64,000 bases of DNA, taken from Anas platyrhynchos (lineage: Eukaryota > Chordata > Aves > Anseriformes > Anatidae). This document shows positions 1 through 10,862 of this stretch, in pieces (position 1 is the stretch's first letter; each line of letters starts with the position of its first letter). The translations under genes were made by a program, and so were the position numbers. The DNA lies in contig NC_092621.1 of NCBI RefSeq assembly GCF_047663525.1, positions 80,776,501 through 80,840,500 on the forward strand. The letters are read 5' to 3'. Under the pieces are notes generated by a model that was not told the origin of the DNA, made no database searches, and worked only from the letters and a program-made list of their open reading frames with translations.

Positions 1-917
1 GACTTGTGTAACAATTCATCATCTTCTATGCATTTGTATGTCACGGCAATACATGGCTCCAAAATATGGCATAATCCCTCTAAAAATGTGAAATAACCAA
101 CAGAATATTGGTAACATTTATGATTTAAGTTCAATGCAGTTTTATAAGCACTGTAAATATAACAATGTTCAAGCCGCCTGATGTATAGTCTCATACTGCA
201 TATTTGTACAACGCAAGTTTTAAAAACACTTTCAGACAGCCAGTGAAAATTAAATTAATTTTGTATGTGTTTTTGGTTAGATACATGGCAAACATTTCAT
301 TAAACCAAGGCAGAGTACATTGAGACAGTCTTAAAGAGCAAGCTAAACATTTCAATAATGTTAGGCAATCATTACCAAAAGGAAAAAAAATGTTAAATAA
401 ATTAAGCAATCCATTGTAGTGCATAAAATTAATTGACAGCATTTTAAATTCCAGTGCAAAGCATTTTCCATCTGGAAAAAAACAATTTATACTTTCTAGA
501 ATAGCTTCTTTAACCATTTATCATATTGTTTTTTCAAAATATATTCAGGAATTTTTGTTCTGTGACCAACTTTACATCTTAAATGTAGTTCTAGAATCAT
601 CCAGAAGTAGATACTAAAATTTCTACATGAATAATAATGTTTCAAATGGACTCTTAGCCACACATCAGTTTAAAAAGCTTAGTTATTTAAAATGTTTGGA
701 AAAAGAAGTTGGGTAGTAAATATTAAGAGTTGTCAGTTTTCCTGTCACAGAAGTGTTGCATAGATGAGGTGGGTATTTTTACCAGCAGAGTTTGTATGCC
801 CTGTATTTATATTATTTATTTTTGTCCATTGAAGCCACGTGACTAATTAGCTGGCATGGAGCATCAGTAGTGTATTTTCTCCAAAATTTTCATCTATTTT
901 TAAATTTTAAATTCTCC
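1..917. other. AT-rich non-coding DNA, nothing identified
   Basis: No transposable element, RNA gene or convincing exon seen. The stretch is AT-rich with scattered short A and T runs and has the texture of intron or UTR sequence. The only open frame of note, on the minus strand at 191-517, has no recognisable domain and an amino-acid composition expected by chance. Confidence 0.5.
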
Positions 918-944
918 TTTTTTTTTTTTTTTTTTTTTTTTTTT
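918..944. repeat. Poly(T) homopolymer, 27 bases
   Basis: An uninterrupted T run is visible. It lies at the left side of the block that leads into minus-strand LTR-like sequence, but I cannot tie it to a specific retroposon tail. Confidence 0.9.
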
Positions 945-1184
945 CCAGTAAGATTTTCTGCTGTGTTACCCAAGACCTGAGTAGCACACTGCTTTATGAC
1001 CACTCCACACTTCCTTCTTCCACACAAATCTCCCTGTAGCCAGACCCAACCATCGATCGGTGTGCACTGCCTGGGCTAGGTTTTGGCCTCAGTTACAACC
1101 ACATGGTGACATCAATGATCTCTGTGGATGTACTCCTGACATACGGAGGCGTGACTAAGGCAAGGATCTGAAACAATTTTGGTG

Positions 1185-2175
1185 GCATGCATTCTTAGAA
1201 ATGAGCCAGTCATTTTCTCCCAGTGTAACTGAGGTGGACTGCCCCTGGCTGACCACCACATGCTCACCAAGACAATCTCTCTCCCCCCTCCCTCTTCAGC
1301 AGGACAGGGGCAGAAATTAACAAAAAAAAAAAACAAACTGTATGGTATGATAAGGACAGGGAAATCACATACGAATTAACTCAGGAGCAAAACAGACTCC
1401 ACTAAGGAAAAAAATGATTTAATTTATTGACACTTGAAGTAGGTCTGGAGAGCGAGAATAAAAGACAAAATCTACAACACATTCTCCTTATACGCCCTTC
1501 TTTTTCCAGGCTCAACTTCACGCTTTCACACCTCTTCTACCTCCCTGCATGGCAATGGGGAATGGGGGCTCTGGTCAGTCCATAATAATTCATATCTGCT
1601 ACTCCTTCCTCCTGATGCGTTTCCTTCACTGAACTGAGGGCTCCACTCCACGGGCTGCAGCTCCGGCCCGGGGCCTGCTCCTGCGGGGGCTCTCCATGGG
1701 CCGCAGCCTCCTCCAGGCCACATCCACCTGCTCCACCGGGGGCTCCTCCACCCATGGGGGGGCTGCAGCGTGGAGATCTGCTCCATGGGGGACCCATGGG
1801 CTGCAGGGGGACAGCCTGCTCCACCAGGGGCCTCTCCCTGCACAGCCCGCAGGGGAACTGCTGCTGCCTGCCTGCAGCACCTCCTGCCCTCCTGCTGCAC
1901 TCACCTGGGGGCTGCAGGGCTGCTTCTCTCCCCTCTCTCCCAGCTGCTGTAGCACAGAAGTCTTTTGTTTTGCCTTTTCTTAAATCTGCTCTCCTAGAGG
2001 TGCAACAAACATCACTTAATGGCTCACCTCTGGCCAGTGACAGGTCCCTTTGGAGCTGGACGAAACACACACTTATCTAACATGGGGCAGCTTCTGGATT
2101 CTCCTCACAGAAGTCATCCCTGCAGACCCAGCTACCAGAACCTGGACATGGACAGCCAACACTCAGAAGGTCCTA
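1185..2175 (-). mobile_element. Avian-type ERV LTR / 5' leader fragment, minus orientation
   Basis: This GC-rich block contains repeated phrases built around CCCATGGGG, CTGCAG and GGAGCAGG. Read on the minus strand it matches, base for base over about 200 bp (about 1690-1905), the plus-strand element at 26,763-26,975. The left half (about 1185-1540) is the LTR-like, purine/pyrimidine-structured part and the right half is the GC-rich leader. The long frames on both strands at 1526-2080 come from the GC-rich repeat composition and carry no recognisable domain. Outer boundaries are approximate and I could not see target-site duplications. Confidence 0.65.
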
Positions 2176-2456
2176 TTTCAGGCACTGATGTCTTTATCTA
2201 AAACAAAGAAAAGTCCCTGAGTCCATGCAGGAATAAATGGTTCAGTTCCTACATAGAACTTCAAAGACCAAAAATAATTAATAGTTGGATTTGCTTTCAT
2301 GAAGGTCTGTGTTTCCTTAATAGCTAAGGGCCCATTCCAAAGATGGCAGCAGAAAGACTTTTTGATACAAATGTTGATCATTGGTGTCTAAAATACCATC
2401 TCAATAATTTCAAAAAAAGTGAGAGGGAACTTAATAACACAGCTGCAAAATGCAGT

Positions 2457-2460
<4 letters not shown>

Positions 2461-2491
<31 letters not shown>
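2461..2491. repeat. Poly(T) homopolymer, 31 bases
   Basis: An uninterrupted T run directly abuts the 3' end of the minus-strand CR1 fragment that follows. CR1 elements normally end in short ATTCTATG-type repeats and not poly(A), so the adjacency may be coincidental. Confidence 0.9.
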
Positions 2492-2492
<1 letters not shown>

Positions 2493-2840
2493 AGTCATAG
2501 AATGGTTCAGGTTGAAAGGAAACTTAAAGATCATCTAGTTCATCTAGTTCACAGACACACAGACACCCACTCCCCTCCCTCCCACCCCCCCTCATTGCCA
2601 GGATCATCTCCCACCAGACCGGGTTTCTCAAAGCCCCATCCAGCCTGGCTTTGAGCACTTCCAGGGATGGGGCATCCACATCTTCTCTGGCAGCCTGTGC
2701 CAGCGCCTCATCATCCTCAGAGAAAATAATTTCTTCCTTATAACTATTTTAAACCAACCCTCTTTTACTTTAAAGCCACTACTCCTTGTTCTATCCCTAG
2801 ACCCCCTGACACAGAGTCCCTCCCCAGCTTTCCTGTTGTT
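2492..2840 (-). mobile_element. CR1 LINE 3' fragment, minus orientation
   Basis: The fragment starts with the reverse-complement CR1 3' end (TCATAGAATGGTTCAGGTTG), followed by the characteristic run about aiding 'AAACTTAAAGATCATCTAG'. It continues through the CR1 3' untranslated and C-terminal region. It is 5'-truncated and interrupted by a CA/CCCT-rich simple stretch near 2560-2600. No coding capacity remains. Confidence 0.85.
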
Positions 2841-2873
2841 TTAAATGAAGTCTCAACTCAAACTGAATTTAGT

Positions 2874-2903
2874 AATATTTATAAAAGGAATATTTATAAA
2901 AGG
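2874..2903 (+). repeat. 15-bp tandem duplication containing TATAAAAGG
   Basis: AATATTTATAAAAGG occurs twice back to back (2874-2888 and 2889-2903). Each copy holds a consensus TATA box. The 200 bp that follow look like retroviral leader sequence but I could not assign them to a family. Confidence 0.8.
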
Positions 2904-3147
2904 CAAGTAAACAGCACTGGGTGCGCAGGGAGTCTATGCTCTACCAACACGCACAGACGAACATTGAACCTTCTAAATACACAGAACACTGCTTTTACAT
3001 ACTAAACCCAAGTATGCCTATACATATGTACAATCAGAAAAGGTAAGAAACAGTCCTTTAATTTCCATGATTTAATGGTCTCCATTTTCCATTCCTTCTG
3101 AACAATATGTCTTGCTTTAAGCTGTCAAGCAACTCAGCCTTTGGGCC

Positions 3148-3585
3148 TTATGTATCCCGTTCTTCACGGATTGAAGAAAAACATATCCAGTTCCTTTTCT
3201 CCTTTTCAAGGCCAATAGGGCCTGGGTCAAAAGGCACGTCCAGGTCACCAGGAGGTGTAACAGCAAAAGCCTTCGATGGCTGTAGCATCAGAGCGGCCAA
3301 TGGCGTAGCAATCGGATCAGTAAATGAGCCTGCTGCTCCCTCACTGTCTGGCAAACCACACGTTTCTGACTGTGGTCCCACAGGGCTCTGTAAGGCCTCA
3401 GAGACTGCTTGCCAGGTGCCGAGCAATCCCGTCACAACCTTGTCATTTTTAGTTGCAGAGTCCCACACTTTGACCTCAATTTGGTCCCATATTTCAGGAT
3501 CATAAACTGTCTGATTGTTAATAAGGAGAATAAGTTGTAAGGTTACCAGGACAGTCTTTGTTCCTAAGGACATATGATTCCCCAT
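3148..3585 (-). pseudogene. ERV gag-like N-terminal fragment
   Basis: This is a 145-aa open frame on the minus strand, lying just downstream (in its own sense) of LTR sequence. It begins MGNHMS, which fits an N-myristoylation site (MGxxxS), as expected for a retroviral matrix/Gag N terminus. The rest is helical then proline- and acid-rich, with no capsid major-homology region or zinc knuckle, so it is at most a matrix-region remnant truncated by a stop. Assignment rests on position after the LTR and on the N-terminal motif; the sequence itself was not matched to a named family. The plus-strand frame at 3107-3505 is its shadow. Confidence 0.5.
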
Positions 3586-4185
3586 AATGCGCAGCTGCTG
3601 ACCAGTGAGGGGCAGTTGTGTGCGCGGGTCCGCTTCGCTCAGCTTGAGCTTCTTCCCAGCTCCAGTGTGCCTATTTCCAGTGACTTTCAGTACGATCTTC
3701 TTTGAGCAGTTTTCTGAGTCTGGCCGAACCCATCTTCATGAGGCAATCAATGTGCCTGTTCCCGTCCTGGTCTCCATTCTGCTAGCCTTTTCCTTTCCTT
3801 TCCTTCTTTCTACTTCTTTATTGATGACATAACTTCATCGTGTTGCCTTTTTTCATCCTGAGGACAGGCTCCCCTCTTATACCCTTCTCCCCACAGCAGT
3901 CCTTTTCAGAAACAACTTTGCTTATAACAACAACAGCAAACCCCCAGCAACTTCCATGCCTTAATGGCTGGAGAACAAGCAACCCGAGACTGCATGGAGT
4001 CTCCTGAATCACCCTTCTGTGTTCCCTCTAAACTCTTTTACATTCCTGATGTCCTCATCGTTAAGAATCTGATGTTATCATCAACCATGGGGCTTGCCAA
4101 CCCCCATGGCCACACTCCCAAATCTCCCCCTTCTTTATTAATATCAACCATCTTCTTGACATGAATTATTATGCCATATATCACA
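3586..4185 (-). mobile_element. ERV LTR and leader, minus orientation (family A)
   Basis: On the minus strand the element starts TGTGATATATGGCAT at 4185. It runs through a TATA-like TATAAGAGG (about 3877-3885) and an AATAAAG polyadenylation-type signal (about 3823) into a leader and the gag-like frame. The same start and the same first roughly 290 bp recur on the plus strand at 55,576 and 61,573, and in each case the upstream neighbour is CR1 DNA, which fixes the left terminus. The LTR 3' end and primer-binding site could not be placed. Confidence 0.7.
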
Positions 4186-4189
4186 CTGC

Positions 4190-4650
4190 AGTCCCCTTTA
4201 GGCACTGGCAGGCTGCTCCGAGGTCTCCTGGGAGCCTTCTTTTCTGCAGGCTGAACAACCCCAGCTCTCTCAGCCTTCCTCTGTAGGAGAGGTGCTACAG
4301 ACACTTGATCATTTTTGTGGCCTCCTCTGGACTCAGTGTAATACTCCTTGTGCTGGGAGCCCCAGAGCTGAGTGCAGGGCTCCAGGTGGGATCTCACGAG
4401 AGCAGAGCAGAGGGGGACAATCCCCTCCCTTACCCTGCTGCCCACGCTGCTGTTGGTGCAGCCCAGGGTACGGGTGGCTTTCTGGGCTGCCAGCACACAT
4501 TGTTGGCTCATATCAAGCTTCTCATCAACCACCACCCCCAGGTCCTTCTCCTCAGGGCTGCTGTCAATCCATTTTGCCCCCATCCTGTATTTGTCTTTGG
4601 GATTGCCCCAGCCCAGGTGCAGGACCTTGCACTTGGAGGCTTGTAGTGCT
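4190..4650 (-). mobile_element. CR1 LINE ORF2 C-terminal fragment, minus orientation
   Basis: Minus-strand translation shows CR1 ORF2 C-terminal landmarks: KCKVLHLGWGNP, then EEKDLGVVVDEKLDMSQQC, then EGIVPLCSALVRSHLEPC. It is truncated at its 3' side by the family-A LTR at 4185, so the LTR inserted into or recombined with this CR1. The overlapping plus-strand frames (4292-4797) are antisense shadows. Confidence 0.85.
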
Positions 4651-7446
4651 TTTAAAGTAAACCGTCTTACATATAGGCTAAGTTTCTTTAACTTACGGAT
4701 CAAGGAGCCAGAAGAATGTAGCACATCAAGAAAAACAATTAGAAGAATGGAAACAAGGTGGTTTCCAAACTACCCATCCACTTGTGGGTCATCATGAGAT
4801 GGTGATGGGGTATTAAGCTTAGTCCTATGACTGTATTGCCCTTCTAGCATTTTCTGTAAAGGACTAATCTGCAAGGGATCTGCATGCTTCTTTGTGTATG
4901 TAAACAGTTTAGCAAAATTCCCAGTTTAATGTTTTTCTGGGTCCCATTAAAAAGTAGTAGTTATGGTAGTGGACAGATAAGAAAAACAAAATAAGGGATA
5001 ATCATCCCATGAAGTTGGAACTGACAACTGCAATCTCACTGGGGGAAAGAAGACACTGCATTATATTTAAATTTCTTTCATTTTGCCTGAAGGAAGGATG
5101 CAAAGTCAGAACAATTTTCTGCTTTGAGAACTGAAACTAGCAAAGTCTTGTCAACCCAGCAACTTACAAAAGTTGTGCCCTAAGTGTCTTTCTGGAGCAA
5201 CTTTCTAGGGAGATCACAGCTTTGTTTAGGATGGCAGAAATCCCAGGACACATTGCCACTTTCAATTACAGCACTCGGCAGTCATACCAGACTCAACCTG
5301 GTTTAACATGAATTCCTAAACCTTTGATTTACACCAAGAATTAAACCTGATCTTCTCAGTCAAAGAGTGGGTTGATTATGCATTGACAGCAAGGAAAAAA
5401 TGTTATGAGAGAGATACAGCCTGGCATAAGAAAAAAGAAAAATATTGTTACAATTTGTTGAAATTCTCTCTAGACTCCTTCACTGCAAATGAACACTCTA
5501 ATAATGAGCATCAGAATGTAGGAAAAAAAAATAAAGAAAAAAGGGGGAAAAAAAAGAAGAAAAAAAACCAGTGATTTATTCAGTAAAAACATTTTTTCTG
5601 TTCTTTGTTATAAATCCAAAAACAAGGCAAAGGTTATGTGCTGTAGACTGCTTGAAGGGAAAACAAAATGTCCTAAAAGATTGTGAAGCCTGAAGACAGT
5701 AATCCTTTCTTCTCATAGTTAAAGTCTTGTGATAAATAATACAAAGTTTGCGATGTCATGTTTTCTCTGGACTAGACAGTAAATACTATAGAACTGGAAC
5801 ACAAAAGGTTAGGTTAGTTATGGCTGCTCTAACCTGAACTTATAATTCTTATGACAACAATGATTCTACTGTGAACTAAAGCACTGAAGATTTTGCTAAG
5901 CATTTTATTTATACTTTGTATTTATGCTCAGAAAAATTCTGACCACTGAAACAGCATCTACTACAAAAACAATCTAGCATGGTGAATTAAGACCATGTTC
6001 TTTATGTTTGTGTCATACAGAAGTTCCTACTGAAAGCTGAATGGGACTAAAAACCAGTATGACATCTCGCATCAGTGACAAAAAGGTCATGATTTATTTA
6101 ATTATTTATTTAAATACAATAAATTAATAAAAACAAGAGGATATGTTATGGATACATTCTTCCACTGACACTTTATAAACTCTTAAAAAGAATATTTTTT
6201 ACATGATTAAAACACAATGCAAATTAGAAGTGAGCCACTTTATCTTCTTGTCTGTCAAGGTTTCACACCACTGAAATTACCAGTCAAGTACACTTAGAGT
6301 AAGTGAGCAAAATGCAGTGCCACCTTGTCATTAACTAACAGTGTGAGCCTGTTTTCTTGTTGGTTGCTGTGGTTTCTAATAGCAATAAGCTCATTCTCAA
6401 TTCCTGTTTGATCCCTGAAATATCACAACTTATATTTCTGACAGTGAAAGTAAAGACTTTTTAATATTCTAGGTAAATCTTAGTGCAAAGAAATGCAGAA
6501 AAGATCATTCTGAACAGAAAACTCTAACTACAGCAAGTCTCTGTAGGATAATTTGAAATAATAAAAAATCACCTTCTATTCAAGATTCCTGGGTAAGCAA
6601 CAAGGTGAAAGTCTATGAGCTGCTTTCTTTTCCCCTGTATTAATAGCTACTTAGGTACACAGTGTTGTATTTCAAGAAGGGCTCATGGGCTCTGTATTTC
6701 AAGGGTATGCACGTGCAAAACTTACTATAATTTTGCATGAGCATGTTTGTCTAATTCTTTTCCCACTGAGAGTGTTTTGCAGAAATCTAGTTCAGACTAG
6801 GTGCCATCTACTGTAAATCACTGAAAAGAAATTCTGCCATCACTTCTCTGTGAACAATAGACATAATCCTAGGTGTTCAAATTCATGAACACAGGAGGCA
6901 AGCCTCCACTGTGGAGATGGGTGTGAAGAACAAGTTCTCTGCACAGCCTGATCTGTCTGCCCACTGGTGTGATGGCTGGCAAAGTTTCCCAGCAGGTTCT
7001 CTCTCCTTTTTCTGACCTGCACTATGATAAATACCAGAAAGTCTCAGTAGCAGGGATGGTTCCCTCTGGAGCACCAGCTCCATGGATCAGACCATCAAAG
7101 AGCCACAGCCCACTGGCTGTAGTCCCCAGTGTAGACCACTCTGCTTCTCAGTGTAATTTGCTTCTTTTTTCTTCTGTTGCAAAGGGAACATGGGAAGATG
7201 TAATTTCCTTCTGAGCTATCTCTTCCTCTCTGTTGAAGTCAAGGGAACCATCCTTAATAGCCCAAGATAAGGTCTTTTCAAAATATTTCTCTCCTCCATA
7301 AAATGATGGGCCAAATGATTGCCTTACAAAATTAGTATTTCTAAACACAGTTTATTCTTAAATACCTTCCAAACCTTCTGCATTTACCCGGACACTGGTG
7401 TCTGAAACACCACATTAAAAGAGCAACTAAAATGTAATTAAAAAAA

Positions 7447-7500
7447 CCCACCCACCCACCCACCCACCAAACAAACAAACCAACAAACAAAAAAAAAAAA
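7447..7500. repeat. (CCCA)n followed by (CAAA)n and A-run
   Basis: A short compound microsatellite: several ACCC units pass into AAAC units and then a poly(A) run. Confidence 0.9.
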
Positions 7501-8703
7501 ACAGAAAAATGAACTTCTTAAGTTTTGGCTTTAAATATCTTACAGATTTCACCACTGGATAGTATCCTATAGTATAAAGTCCTGTAATTCAGAACAAATG
7601 GGATTTGATTATTTGTGAGTCAGCCTTCCCAAGCAATAAAACATTTATATATTTTTAATTATAAGTTATTTCACGAACAAACCTGCTGTCTTTGATGAGA
7701 CTGTAAAAATCTAACCTGCATATTAATTGTAGGTATAAACCTATTCTTCCTTTCTCATTAGAAGATACCTGGCATTATTGACACAGATGGGATAGAATTT
7801 TCAAATTCATTTTAGTCTGGACTCAGGAGATTTAAAATCCTTAAGAATCTACCACACACTAAACGCACTGTTTGGAATTCCAGTAGAACAATATAATGTC
7901 GTATCGCAGGCTCTGAACCAAGGAATACTCGTTAAGATTTTATGTACTGGTTTATGTCACTAACACTATAGTGGTTCCAGACTGAAACAAGTTTCCATGA
8001 GTTATGTTTAGCAATTTATTTGTGACTTGAATTTTCTATAAAAATATAACTAAGGCAAAAGCAAGTAAATACTCGGATTCCATGTAATTCAGTATTCAAA
8101 CAACTAGCTGCAATTGTAGAAATGTTCATAAATCCCAAAAGTTTAGTCACTTAGAATTCCTATATATTTCTGTTTTTTTCTTCTCATTAAATAAATTCAA
8201 TATGGCTATCAAGGAAGAACCTGACTATACTGCCAGACAGATAACAAAAAAATAATTAAACTATAATAACAAATAATTAATTGAATTAAAATTAATCTTC
8301 CAAAGATTTTTGCAGATGCCTGTGAAAATCAAATTCATTCAAATAAAACAAGATTAATTTGCAAATGGATGCAAACCAAGATTCTTGCTTTGCAAACACG
8401 TTTTCTCAGACAGGAACTCAGTGAACTGGACTATATTTATATAACGACTTTTGTTGGTTCAGTTCCTGAACTTATTTCAGAAAGGACAGGTAGGACTACA
8501 AGAGTTATTTTATTTTGTTACTTGGCTTGAAAACCTTTCAGCCCATGACAAACAATGATTTTTCCAGCTGCAAACCATTTGCACAGTGCTAGGGACTCAG
8601 GTTGGAACGATTCCCCTGCTGTAGTGTATGTGCTAATTACTCCTCTTGAAACTGACCCGATCACTTTCTGCAGCTGACGTTCCTCAATCACCACCAAAAA
8701 AAA

Positions 8704-8753
8704 ATGTGAGTTTCACATTTGTGAAAATGTGAGTTTTTCACAAATGTGAGTTT
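8704..8753. repeat. ATGTGAGTTT triplicate with 15-bp inverted repeat
   Basis: ATGTGAGTTT occurs three times in 50 bp. The arms 8713-8727 and 8735-8749 are exact reverse complements with a 7-nt loop (8728-8734), so transcripts could form a hairpin. Confidence 0.8.
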
Positions 8754-9790
8754 TGCAATACAAAAAAATGTCTTGGGTTGGAAGGAGGTGACACTGCTCA
8801 AACTTACCGACTTTCATTCCTGTTAGCCAGACTGCAGGATTTCATGCACAAGATATACTGAAAACTAATCCCTCCCAGGTGTGCAGGGAAGGCTTCCATG
8901 GCAAGGAAGGCCTCAGAACTGTGGCGTGATGTTCTGGTTTGCTCTTCTTTGTCTCCAGTCCAGGAATAATAACAGTTAGCCAACATTGGTGACTGTGCTT
9001 GAGACTCAAGTGGAACGAGATTCAGTATCTCATCAAAAAACAGAGAAATTATACTCTTGTTAGAGTAGCCTTAATGACATGAAGTTGCTAAGCAAGTTAT
9101 CTTCATAAACTGTTTTTCCTTTTCACTGTCTAGCATGGGAGAAATAAACTGAAGTAATCCCAGAGTCTATCAAAGCAAACTGCTCCAGCCAAAGATCCCA
9201 CAACAGGAAGGATTGGATTTACATGTTAAAAACAGTAAGTACTTCTTTGTCTATTGTATTTTGATTACAAGTATGAGCTTTCAAAAGCAACACAATTATT
9301 CTCTAATTGCTAGCTATTACAGTACTATAGGCTGAAGAGAGAATTAAAGCTCTTAAACTTCATTTGAGCTGCTCTGGCACAGCAGCGATAGAGTCCTTAA
9401 TACCAACTGCAGCTGAGCCAGTATTTCTACAGAATAGCAGGGTACATTTCACAGATTGCAAATAAACATCTGCTATTCCAGCCACAGCTGTGTGCCAAAG
9501 CCTTTTGCAAAGATGTTTGTCTGAGGCAGATGCAGCCTCTTTCACTAAAGGCATGTGCGTTGACTTGTTTCATACTGTTGGTTTTTGATAGGATCCTAGC
9601 AATAGCACTGAAAAGGCTGAGGGAAAAAAAATAAAAAATGTCAGAACAAGGCAATTTCTGTACTTGTCAAAACGTCTGTGGCCAGTTCTCAGAAAGGGAG
9701 CCTGTACAAGTTACATAGCCAAACCAGCAGGTGTTGCAAATCTGATTATTTTTGTACAGATCCCAACTTTGCAGATTACCCCTACTTTTC

Positions 9791-10862
9791 ATAGAATCGT
9801 ACAATAATTAAGGTTGGAAAAGACTTCCAACATCATCTGGTCCAACCAACCCCCTACTACCAATGTCACCCACTAAACCATGTACCTAAGCACCACACCC
9901 AACCTTTCCTGAACACCCTCAGGGACAGTGACTCCACCACCTCCTTGGGCAACTCGTCCCAATGCCTGACTACTCTTTCTGAGAAGAAAAGTCTCAACAT
10001 TTCCAAACTGAACTCCACCTCCCTACCCCCCACCCCCCCACCCTCCTGGTGCAACTTGAGGCCATTCCCTTTAGTCCTATCACTAGTTATTTGTGAGAAG
10101 AGGTCAACACCCAGTTCCTCACACCTTCCTTTCAGGTAGGTGCAGAGAGCAATGAGGTCTCCCCTGAGCCTCCGCTTCTCCAGATTAAACACCCCCAGTT
10201 CCCTCAAGGAACAGGACTTGTGTTCCATGCCATTCACCAGCTTCGGAGCCCTTCTCTGGACAAGCTCCAGGGCCTCGATTTCCTTCTTGCAGTGAGGGGC
10301 CCAAAGCTGAGCACAGTACTCAAGGTGTGGCCTCACCAGAGCTGAGTACAGGGGGACGATCACCTCCCTGCTACTGTTGGCCAAACTGTTCCTGATACAA
10401 GCCAAGCTGCCATTGGCCTTCTTGGCCACCTGGGCACACGGCTGGCTCATGTTCATGTTCATGGCTCAGGTGAGCATCAATCAGCACCTCCAGGTTAGAT
10501 CCAACCTGTCCAGGTCCCTCTGCAAGGCCTTCCTACCCTCTGGCAGATTGACACTTCCTCCCAACTTGGTATTGTCTGCAAACTTATTGAGGGTGCACTC
10601 AATTCCCTCTTCCAAGTCATCAAGCAAGATCTTAAAGAGGATGGGTCCCAACACTGACCACTGGGGAATACCACTGGTGACCAGTCGCCAGCTGGATTTC
10701 TCTCCATTCACCACCACTCTCTGGGCCTGACCCTCCAGCCAGATGTTAACCCAGAAAAGAGTGTATGCAAAGAGTGGACCTGTGCAAACCGTGGGCTGCC
10801 AGCTTCTCCAGAATACTGTGGGAAGCCATGTCAAAGGCCTTGATGAAGTCTATAGACAACCT
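9791..10862 (-). mobile_element. CR1 LINE 3' half, minus orientation, with dead reverse transcriptase
   Basis: The longest CR1 in the left part of the window. It begins at the CR1 3' end (TCATAGAATCGTACAATAAT, reversed) and extends about 1.07 kb. The minus-strand frame at 10,481-10,834 carries the RT palm region ([14 protein letters not shown]) and the catalytic box reads FADN where active LINEs have F/YADD, so the second catalytic aspartate is Asn. The frame at 9866-10,462 is the ORF2 C terminus ([17 protein letters not shown] and [19 protein letters not shown]). A frame break separates them. 5'-truncated and inactive. Confidence 0.92.

Larger units (their letters stand above)
4651..9790. 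other. AT-rich non-coding DNA
   Basis: No supported gene. Contents seen: A-rich tract near 5520-5570; CCCA/CAAA simple repeat at 7447-7500; and a small cluster of ATGTGAGTTT repeats forming a perfect 15-bp inverted repeat at 8713-8749 (listed separately). The open frames of 60-81 codons have no recognisable domains. Confidence 0.5.
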
